Shown piece by piece: positions 7,250 through 15,414 of a DNA stretch of 17,419 nt (its first letter is position 1; each line of letters starts with the position of its first letter). The notes below the pieces were generated by a model. That model had not been told where the DNA came from, searched no databases, and saw nothing but the letters and a program-made list of their open reading frames with translations. The position numbers were made by a program, and so were the translations under genes. Source of the stretch: Planctomycetota bacterium (GTDB taxonomy: Bacteria > Planctomycetota > Planctomycetia > Isosphaerales > Isosphaeraceae); NCBI GenBank assembly GCA_021777685.1, contig JAJYDH010000070.1, positions 1 through 17,419 on the forward strand. The letters run 5' to 3'.

Positions 7250-10200
7250 TCAGAAGAGGCCCGGCGGGTCATGATTCTTGGGCTTTTTGGTCGACTTTCC
7301 GGGCTTCTTGCGCTTCGATTCGGCGGGCTCGATGAGCTTCTCGAGCGCGGCGCGTTCGGCGTTGAGGGCGAGGAGGCGGGCGAGGACGTCGTCTCGGACG
7401 TCATCGGGCCAGCGGTAACGCCAGGGCTTCTTGCGGCGACGGCCGCCGGGGACGTCGTCGTCTTCGTCCTCCTCGTAGTCGAGGAGGAACTCGCAGGTCG
7501 GCCGGATGTCGGTCCAGCCGTAGGCGTCCAGCACCGCCCGGTCCATCGCCGCGTGCAGCTCGCGGAACCGGAGGATGTCGGCCGAACGCTCGTCGGGGTC
7601 GTGGAACCGGTTGTAGGTCTTCGTCAGCCCCTCGTCGTTCCGGACCATCAGCTTGGCGCGGAACTCGTAGTAAACCCGACCGGCCTCTTCGAGGGCCGGA
7701 TTCGACTCGAAATCCGGGGGAAAGGGGAAGGTCTCGAAGCAGTCGGTGGGGGTGTATCGTAGCCGATCTTCCAACGACGATCCGAAGAACCAAGCCCAGA
7801 TTTCATGGGACCTTGATTGCAGGGCACAAAAGGCGCTCCAGGAATGGAGAGCGAAAACCGCGAGCGCGTGAGAGAAAACGGACCCTGTGGGATGGAATGT
7901 GATTCCCCAGTGCGGTTGATGAAGCGAGGTGACCAGAACTCGCTCAAGATCTTTGATGGCTCGCGTTAAGTCCGGTCGACTTCTCTCGAACTGCCACCAA
8001 GGCGTGAACAGTCTTGGTGATCTAAATGGTTTGACCTTCGATTCAACGACTTCCACCAATGCTGGCCACTGGTTAATTTCCAATTCGGTCATTTGAGCAA
8101 AATTAATAATGTAAAGATGGTGCAAATGTGTTGGCGAATCGTTGACTTCTTCTCCGCCAATATAGGGGAAAATGAGGTCCGCGTTGCTAGGATTTTCGAG
8201 GATGAGCCGGTGCATCTTGTCGAGAGGCGAAGCAACTCCTCTCAAGTCTGTATCGTCGAAAGTAAAGCCGTTTCCCGTGATCTTAACTCCACTGAATACG
8301 ATACCTTCGTTTGTTAACAACTTATCAGGATTCTCGTGAGATCCAGCATGAAAGAGATAGGCAGTAACTTGAGGAGCTTCGCGGCCATCGAGTTCGGCAG
8401 GTCCACTTGCAGGGCCTTTGCGGGCGTGGACAACGCTTACAACCACGGCCGCAAGTCCAGGCCATTTAATCCGTTTCCGGGCACAGTAAATCGCCCCTCC
8501 GTTGACGCAAATCCAACGAAGTCCAGTGCTTCGAGTATCACCCTGGCCGACAGAGTTTGTAGCAATAAGCCCAAATGTTCTTCCTTTTCTCAATATATCG
8601 AACGCTCGCCGGAAGAAATGAGCTACTAAGTCCCCATTGCCGTGTGACTCAGGATGAATCTGAAGAATCCAATCTAAATAACATTTGCCATTTGATGTGG
8701 AAATCTTGCTGCCGCCCATAAACGGCGGGTTGCCCACGATCGCATCGAACCCCGGATTGTCCCGCCCGAAGACCTCCGGGAACTCGATCTCCCAGTGGAA
8801 CGGCCGAAGGGGGCGGTCGCCACCGTGAAGCTCGCGGAGGGCCGATTCCAGGCGGTTGTGACGCTCGACGTCGAACTGCTTTTGCTGGGCGGCCAGGTCG
8901 TCGGCGAGGGCTTCGAGGCGTTCCTTCCGCCGGGCGTCCTTGTCGGCGGCGAAGAAGGCGGAGACGACGAGGTCGCCGGCGCGGCGGGCCTGGTCGAGGA
9001 AGCCGTCGGCGGCGCGGAGCTTCTCGCGGAGCAGGTCGTCGGCGGCCCCGTCGGGGGCCTCGCGGATCAGGCGTCGCTGCTCCATCGCGCCGGTGAGCTG
9101 CGCCTCGATCAGGCCCCGGGCGAAGTCGCGCTGCTGCTCGGGCTTCCAGTGGAAGCCGAGGATCTGGGCGCGGGTCAGGCCGACCAGCGAGTCGCCGGGG
9201 CGGAGGGCGTGGTCGAGGAAGGTGAAGGGGTGGTCCTTCGCCAGGGTGGCGAGCCAGAGCGAGAGCTTGGCGAGGTCGGCGGCCATCGGGTTCTTGTCGA
9301 CGCCGTAGAGGCAGCGGCGGGCGACCACGCGGCGGGCGTGGAGCAGCTCGTCCTCGTCGGGCGGGATCGCCGGCATCCGGCCGTGGGTCCGCCAGGCCGT
9401 CACCAGGGCCTCGCCGAGCTGGCGGCAGGACTCGACGAGGAAGGCCCCCGAGCCCATCGCCGGGTCGCAGACCTTGAGGTCGAGGATCTGCTCGGGCGTG
9501 GGCCGATCCCCCAGCGCCTCCAGGACCGGCCGGAGCGTGGTCCGGACGATCGGCCCGGTGAGCGCCCGGGGCGTATAGTGCGAGCCCGACCGCCGCCGCT
9601 CGTCGCTCGGCTGGAGCACCATCGCCCCGGCCGGCACGACCCGGGGCGTCGCCCCGATCGCCACCTTCGGGCCGAACGCCGCGACCAGGTCGTCGACCGA
9701 GGCCGCCGCCTTGAGCCTCGGCAGCGACTGGCCGCCGATCTCCTGGGCGGTCCGGTCCTTGACCCACTTCGCCCGGTCCTTGGCCTCGACTTTCAAAAGG
9801 GCGTCGAGGTTGATGGCCGTCGGCGCCCCGTGCGCCTTGGCCGGCTTGATGGCGATCGACCGCCCCTCGGCGATCTCGACGGCGAAGCCCATCATGGTCT
9901 CGTAGACCGAGCCGATCTGCTCGACGTCGAGCGTCCGGTACGACAGCCGCTCGCCGTCGAGGATCAGGAGCTTTTCCAGGACCCGATAGACCACGCCGTC
10001 GGCGACGAGCGGGGGGTCGATGCGATCATCCCGCCCCTGGCGGCCTTCGAGGAAGGGATACCGACCGGGGTCGAACAGGTAGCCCTTTCGCGCCGGGATG
10101 CGGAAGTCCTTGCTGTAGCCGCCCCCCTCGTGGATCAGGCGGAAGAGGACCAGCAGTTGGGCCCAGGCCCCGTAGCGGTGGTCCATCGTGTCGGGATACC

Positions 10201-11205
10201 GCCCCGCGTCGGCCCGGAGGCGCTCGAACAGGCCGCCGATCGAGTAGTACCGGACGTAGACGGGGTCGCCGGAGATCAGGCCGCGGTCCTCGGCGTAGAG
10301 CAGGAAGACCAGGCGGAGCAGGGTCGTCAGCAGGCCGCCGTAGACCTGGTTGGGGTCGTCGGCCAGCACGGCGCGGAGCAGTTCCCCCTTCTTCTGGTCG
10401 TCGGCCGCCTGGAACCCCCGGAGCAGTTCGTAGAGCGACGCGAGCACCTGCTCGGCCAGCTTGGTCGAGACGAGGTTCTGGTACTTCCGGCTCTCGGCCA
10501 GGATCGCGGGGAGCCGCTGCTTCTCGCCCAGGCTGAAGAGCCGCTCCTCCGAGAGGAGCATGGCCAGCGCCGCGAAGATCGGCCGGCCCGCGACCTCGGT
10601 CATCGCCTTGACGGGGAAAGTCAGGTGGCCCGACGTCTCTCCCCGGGGGGCGTAGACCAGCCGCAGGCGGGTCCCGTTGAAGAGCAGGCCGATCGGGACC
10701 TGGGTCTCGCGGAGGAGCCGCTCGAACTTGACCTGGGGGCTGGCCTCCCACTTGTGGCCCTCGGTCGAGGGGGCCTCGTCGAGGTCCCTGCCGACCGGGA
10801 TGGACTCGATGAGCATCTGCCAGCGCCGCCCGGCGGTCGGGTCGCGGTCGAACTCCGGGACCGCGTAGGTGGGCCGGAGGACCTCGCTGTAATCGGGCAG
10901 CGCGACCTCGAGCGTGTCGGGGACCGGCCCGGCCTGGCCTGGCCGTGCCCGACGAGGTCCTCCGGCCTCCAGTCGAGCACGTCGAAGAGGAAGCGGGGCA
11001 GGTCGAGCAGGACGGGCTCGGGATCGTCCCGGCCGGGGATGGTCCTGTCCTCGACGCCATCGAGGAAGCGGTTGTGGAGCGGGATGATGTTCCTGTTCGG
11101 GAACGCCTGCGCCGCCGCCAGGGCGGGCGGGGAGACGACCAGGCCGACCGGCTGGAGATTGCCCAGCCATTCGCGGTGGACGGCGAGTTCGGGGTCGTTG
11201 GCCAT
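7250..11205 (-). CDS. drmMI: DrmMI, DISARM adenine-specific DNA methyltransferase, frameshifted near codon 85
   Basis: DrmMI modifies host DNA so that DISARM spares it. The gene starts at ATG 11205, 6 nt after drmD (MANDPELAVHREWLG, then NLQPVGLVVSPPAL), reads to WRPEDLVGHG, then must change frame to continue as GPVPDTLEVALPDY to 7250. The break falls in GGCCTGGCCTGGCC (10931-10944); deleting one 5-bp unit gives an uninterrupted 1316-residue protein. N6-adenine methyltransferase motifs are SGSHYTPRAL, DPAMGSGAFLVES (motif I, about 9440-9475), YGVDKNPMAADLAKLSLWL and the catalytic NPPF (about 8720-8731). The architecture resembles the large BREX/type IIG-like methyltransferases. The protein ends in an acidic stretch (DYEEDEDDD) and a Lys-rich tail. 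The segment after NPPF, probably target recognition, is AT-rich. As written only a truncated ~90-residue N-terminus plus frameshifted residues would be made. Confidence 0.93.
7780..8710. other. AT-rich segment inside drmMI, probable target-recognition region
   Basis: Base composition drops sharply within the gene: 8101-8160 has 23 of 60 G/C by hand count, while flanking DISARM sequence is far more GC-rich. The frame stays open. The segment begins just after the catalytic NPPF motif and ends before the conserved-looking C-terminus, which is where large adenine methyltransferases carry DNA recognition. It looks like an exchanged specificity cassette. Confidence 0.65.
10931..10944. repeat. GGCCT pentanucleotide run at the drmMI frameshift
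   Basis: GGCCTGGCCTGGCC holds 2.8 copies of a 5-bp unit. Upstream sense codons end GHGQA in one frame and resume QAGPVPDTLE in another. Removing exactly one unit joins them as VGHGQAGPVPDTLE with no other change, so the frameshift is best explained by gain of one unit through slippage. Confidence 0.8.
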
Positions 11206-11211
11206 GGCGAA

Positions 11212-14200
11212 TTATCCCGAGACCGGCCAGAGGTAGACCAGTCCCACCGGCTCGATCCGCCGGGCTTTCACCTCGTAAATCGAGCGGATCCGCTCGGGCT
11301 CGGTGGCGAGTTCGCGGTCGATCGCCCTGAGCCGCTTCTCCCAGTGCCGCCGGTTCGAGTCGAGCTGCCGCTGCTCGTCGGCGTCGAAGTCGAAGGTGAG
11401 CTGCGAGTCGGAATACTTCCTCGACGTCTCGATCAGCCGCTTCCGCTGCGCCTCGAGGATCTCCTTCATGTCCTCGGCCTCCTTGTCGGCCCGCTTCTGG
11501 AGCAGCATCTGGGCGCCGAGGGCGACGTCCTGCCCGCGTTTCTCGAGGATCGGGAGAAGCTCCGCGACGTCGCCCGCGGCGCTCTGCTGGAGCCGCTCCA
11601 TGATCACCGGATCAACTCCCGGCCTCCCCGACGGGAGAAGGGCCGCCTCGAGGAGATCCAGCGTCTTGACCTCGGCCTCCCGGGCGTAGGGAGTGAGCGG
11701 TCCCTTCCTCAGATTGGGGGCCACCCACCGGGCCGTGATCGGGACGATTTCCTCGTGGAGACGGGCGGCATTCGGCCCGTAGAGGCACAGCCGCCCGAGA
11801 AGAAGAACGCGGGTGATGGAGTCCGTCGTCTGGGCCAGGCAGGCCCGCGAGAGGTCGTGGTGGACGAACCCCTGGGCCACGAACCGGGCGAGGAGCCGCT
11901 GGGCGACCCGATGCTCCAGGTGGAGGTGGACGACACTCTCGTCCATGGTCCCGACATCCTCGAAGACGACCGGCCGGATCGGCGAATCTCGCCGCCATTC
12001 CCAGGGCTTCTGGTCGCGCCGGCGAGGGACGCGGAGCGTGTCGAGCGTATCCGCCCAGGACGGGTCGGCCCCCAGACGCTGGTCGATCGCGGGGAACTCG
12101 TAACGAGCAACCTCGGTCGATGGAACAGCCCCAGACAGTGGCTTTAACGCCTCGGCCCTGAAGAACCCGAGGGCCGTGGAGAGGGCGGCGCGGAAATGAT
12201 CCTCGCGGAGGCCGATGTACTTCTCGGACCTGTCCCTGAGATCGCGCAGGCCGGCGAGCTGACGGTCGAGATCATCGCGACGCTCGCGCGACTCCTCGAG
12301 TTCGTCGGCGACGACCTGTTTGGTCGAGCCCGCGAGGTCGGACCTGTCGATCTCGAGCTCGAGGGCCTCGACATCGCCATGGCGGATGCCGCCGCCAAGC
12401 GTCCTGGCGAGGTCCTTCTCGACGACCTGGCCCAGGCTGCCCAGCTCGCGCTTGATCGTCTCCGTCTTTCGGACCAACGCCCTCAGGATGCGATCCTCGA
12501 CGCGTTGGAGGTAGACGAAGTAGTGGCAGAAGACCTCGGGCTTGTCCTGGAGCTTGCGGTCGATCCGGCCGTTGCGCTGCTCCATCCGGCTCGGGTTCCA
12601 GGGGACGTCGATGTGGAACAGGTTGTGGCACTGTGCCTGGAGGTTCAGGCCCTCGCGGGCGGCGTCGGTGGCGATCAGGATGCGAACGGGGTAGAGCTTC
12701 GGGTCGCCGTTGAAGGCCCGCTTGATCTCCTCGCGTTTATCCTTCGGGGTCGGCCCGCTGAAGACTTCGATCCGCGACTCCGCCCGGTCGGTCCCGGCGA
12801 TCGCGGCCGAGATCTGGTCGCGGATGTAACGCTTCGTGTCCTCGTACTCCGTGAAGAGGATGACCCGGACGTCGTTCCACCGGCCGGGGCGACCCGAGGG
12901 GGAGCTTACCCCGTCCTTTGGCAAATCCGGGCACATCGTCTCGCGGATCCAGGCGATCAGCCGACGGACCCGGGCGTCGGGCAGCCATCGGGCGGTCTCG
13001 GCGATCGCGGTCATCTCGTCGAGCAGTCGTTTCTCCTCGGCGAAGAGGGCTTGCTCGGCCATGACGGGCGACGAGGCGATCGTTGCGGCCTCGATCTGGG
13101 CCTCTTCCTCGGCCCGCAGTTCGTCCTCGGGGAGCGAGGCCCGATCGTCGTCGGCCTCAAGGCCGTCCCCGAGCAGATCGAGCAAGGGTATCCTGGCGAG
13201 AGGCTCGGGGCGGCCGGCCTGGGCGAGCTCCCAATGTTTCTCGACGGTCCGACGATGGACACGGAGGGTCCGGGCAAACGCCTCGATCGAGGACAGCAGC
13301 CGCTGCTGAAGTCCCGAGACCAGGAGGGCCGCCGCGGCCTGCTTGCGCTTGCTCTCGGTCCGGAGACGCGCCTCTCGACGCTCCCGGTACTCGTTCAGGA
13401 GGACCGAGAGGCGAAGTTCGGGGGCATCCGGCGCCAGGCCGTCGATGTCCACCTGGCGGACGACTCGCCTGGGAAAGCCCCCGGCCACCTGGCGGAGGTC
13501 CTCCTTCAGCCGTCGGACCATCACGGCCTCGAGGGGCTTCTTGGGCACCGGGACGCCCCGGCAGAAACGCTGCGGGTCGAGGATCTCCAGCAGGGCCGAG
13601 AAGCTGTTCGAGTGCCCGTTATGAGGCGTGGCCGACAGGAAGAGCCGGTGCTCGAACCGGCCGGCGATATCCCGGACCGCCCGCGTGATCTTCGAGTCGA
13701 TCGCGTAGCGTGATCCGCTGGCCGGGGCGGCGTGGTGGGCCTCGTCGAGGATCAGCAGCGACCCGGCCCGGAATTCCCCCAGCCAGTCGAGCATCGGGGC
13801 CGAGTAGTTCTCGTCGATCAGGAGCCGGTGGGAGATCAGGAACCGCGAATTGGTCGTCCACGGATTCACCCCGTATCCACGCTGGCGACGGACGTCCCGG
13901 ACGTAATCCTTGTCGAGGATCTGGAAGGTCATCCCGAAGCGGACTTCCAGCTCATCCTGCCACTGATCGAGCATGGATGGCGGACACGCGACGACGATGT
14001 CCTGGACCTTCTTGCGGAGCAGAAGTTCCCGGGCGATCAGGCCGGCTTCGATCGTCTTGCCCAGGCCGACATCGTCGGCGATGAAGAGGTTGACCCTGGG
14101 AAGCAGGAGGGCCTTGCGCAGCGGCTCGAGCTGGTACGCGTCGATCCGGATCCCCGCCCGAAACGGCGACTGGAACAGCTTCGGGTCGGTCGCGGTCACG

Positions 14201-14481
14201 CAGTTCCAGCGGATCGCATGCAAGTAGGCCGAGAACCGGTCCGCCGGATCGAATCCCTTGGAGGCAACTTCCCGCCATGCTTCGCCACCGAGGATCTCCG
14301 GATCGACCTCATGGTCCCATAGCACCTCAAGGGCCTGACCCTGGGCGTCATCGTCGAGGCAAGAGAGCCGCACGAGAGTCGAGTCGCCCGGCCGATCGAA
14401 GGACAGCACATCCTCGACGATGTATCGCCGCTGGCGGACCCGGACGATTTCACCGGTTTGCGGTGCCTTGACGATCTGCAT
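11212..14481 (-). CDS. drmD: DrmD, SNF2-family helicase of class 1 DISARM
   Basis: DrmD is the SNF2-like ATPase that distinguishes class 1 DISARM. With ATG 14481 (MQIVKAPQTGEIVRVRQRRY) the protein has 1089 residues. Helicase motifs are the Walker A DDVGLGKTIEAG (about 136-147), DEAHH (246-250), LFLSATPHNGHS (280-291), VILFTEYEDTK (540-550), ILIATDAAREGLNLQ (601-615) and MEQRNGRIDRK (633-643). A long charged helical insert (about 355-500) separates the two halves and a charged, helix-rich C-terminus follows. The frame extends to 14646, but the extra 55 residues (Arg/Cys-rich) look untranslated, so I chose 14481; its ribosome site is weak (GAGG 11 nt upstream). It is first in the DISARM operon with drmMI 6 nt downstream. 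No stop or frameshift is seen, unlike drmMI and drmA. Confidence 0.93.
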   Translation of the reverse strand: MQIVKAPQTGEIVRVRQRRYIVEDVLSFDRPGDSTLVRLSCLDDDAQGQALEVLWDHEVDPEILGGEAWREVASKGFDPADRFSAYLHAIRWNCVTATDPKLFQSPFRAGIRIDAYQLEPLRKALLLPRVNLFIADDVGLGKTIEAGLIARELLLRKKVQDIVVACPPSMLDQWQDELEVRFGMTFQILDKDYVRDVRRQRGYGVNPWTTNSRFLISHRLLIDENYSAPMLDWLGEFRAGSLLILDEAHHAAPASGSRYAIDSKITRAVRDIAGRFEHRLFLSATPHNGHSNSFSALLEILDPQRFCRGVPVPKKPLEAVMVRRLKEDLRQVAGGFPRRVVRQVDIDGLAPDAPELRLSVLLNEYRERREARLRTESKRKQAAAALLVSGLQQRLLSSIEAFARTLRVHRRTVEKHWELAQAGRPEPLARIPLLDLLGDGLEADDDRASLPEDELRAEEEAQIEAATIASSPVMAEQALFAEEKRLLDEMTAIAETARWLPDARVRRLIAWIRETMCPDLPKDGVSSPSGRPGRWNDVRVILFTEYEDTKRYIRDQISAAIAGTDRAESRIEVFSGPTPKDKREEIKRAFNGDPKLYPVRILIATDAAREGLNLQAQCHNLFHIDVPWNPSRMEQRNGRIDRKLQDKPEVFCHYFVYLQRVEDRILRALVRKTETIKRELGSLGQVVEKDLARTLGGGIRHGDVEALELEIDRSDLAGSTKQVVADELEESRERRDDLDRQLAGLRDLRDRSEKYIGLREDHFRAALSTALGFFRAEALKPLSGAVPSTEVARYEFPAIDQRLGADPSWADTLDTLRVPRRRDQKPWEWRRDSPIRPVVFEDVGTMDESVVHLHLEHRVAQRLLARFVAQGFVHHDLSRACLAQTTDSITRVLLLGRLCLYGPNAARLHEEIVPITARWVAPNLRKGPLTPYAREAEVKTLDLLEAALLPSGRPGVDPVIMERLQQSAAGDVAELLPILEKRGQDVALGAQMLLQKRADKEAEDMKEILEAQRKRLIETSRKYSDSQLTFDFDADEQRQLDSNRRHWEKRLRAIDRELATEPERIRSIYEVKARRIEPVGLVYLWPVSG

Positions 14482-15414
14482 GAATCGGACGGCCTCGGCG
14501 AGCCCACCGGAGGAATCTGGACGGCAACGCCGGGAGCGAATCCTGCGTACCGTCGCGGGACGACACCAAACCTGGCGGTTTCGGGTTAGTGGAAGGTAAT
14601 GGCATGACAACGTCATTGCAAGCATTGCCTTGAACGGAAGGGGCAATTGTCGAGGTAGCAGTCTTGTGTCACTTCGATGCGTCGGGCGTGGAACTGGGCC
14701 CTGGACGGGTCGGCGTACTCCGCAAGGTACCGGACATCTTCAAGGTCGACCGGAGCGGCACGGAACAGTGCGGTTCGACCCATCGGCTTGGGTTGGGTCT
14801 TCCCGAGACCGACGACCCGCTTTCCGTGGCGATCGAGCAAATTCGCCAGCTGGTCGACGACGACCACCTGTTGAAGGACGCCTGGCTCCCCTGGACTTCC
14901 GCCCCTCGGCTCGCTGGGCTGCCGCCCACGCCGCGAAGCGTCAAATTTCCGCACCATTCCAGCCAGAGCCGACTTGCTACCGTGCCTTTGTGCGCGCCAT
15001 CATGGGACGGGGCTCGTGATGCCCCACGGCTTGGCATATCCTCATCGGACGAGTCGTCGACCGGGGCCGCCGAGCCGGGATTCGAATTCGAGGTGGAATC
15101 ATGAGGTAGGCGGCGGCGAGAAGATCCACCAACGAAAAAAGCCCCGGTCGTCGTGACCGGGGCTCTTGATCGGTGGGTCACGATCGGCCTTGGCGGGCGG
15201 ATGGGCCTCTCGGAGGGTTTGGCGACCCGAAGAGAGCGTGACCGAGCAGGGGCTATCAGATAACCCCACTCTAGGCTTCCCCCAATCCCCAGTCAAGATC
15301 CGACCGTGATTCTCAGCGATCGGGGTGCGCGCCGACCCCGGGGAGTTCCGGGCATTCGAGTGCATCGTCCGACCGTGCGCCGTTGCGTACCTCCCGAGTT
15401 GGGAGGGCGGGGAG
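14482..15414. other. Stretch without a convincing gene, upstream of drmD
   Basis: This region must hold the DISARM promoter and the promoter of the plus-strand gene at 15415, but I see no convincing -35/-10 pair. Two mirror-image frames are open and share codon position 2: plus 14664-15104 (TTG start, 146 codons, acidic end GFEFEVES) and minus 14957-14613 (114 codons, VVVVDQLANLLDRHGKRVVG). Third-position GC bias by eye allows either, and I recognise neither. They may be a remnant of a mobile element or a real small gene. The hairpin at 15140-15164 lies 36 nt past the plus frame's stop. Downstream, 15251-15269 can form a second short hairpin (GGGGCTATCAGATAACCCC, one mismatch). Confidence 0.4.
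15135..15164 (-). terminator. Rho-independent terminator facing the DISARM operon
   Basis: Read on the minus strand, AGCCCCGGTC-ACGAC-GACCGGGGCT is a perfect 10-bp stem with a 5-nt loop followed by a run of Ts (the A-run at 15135-15140 on the plus strand). Flanking bases (15123-15130 and 15172-15179) extend the pairing with one G-U. No minus-strand gene is visible just upstream of it, so it may end a small RNA or read-through transcript, or work in both directions. Confidence 0.75.

Noticed and set aside
8795..11236. 813-codon plus-strand open frame
   Set aside because: It is the antisense shadow of drmMI, whose minus-strand frames carry clear methyltransferase motifs.
12196..13713. 505-codon plus-strand open frame
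   Set aside because: It is antisense to drmD, which has all helicase motifs on the minus strand.
15065..15088. tRNA 3'-end-like fragment (GAGCCGGGATTCGAA) as an attachment site
   Set aside because: It resembles the reverse complement of a T-arm, but the partner stem does not pair and no second copy or integrase is visible.
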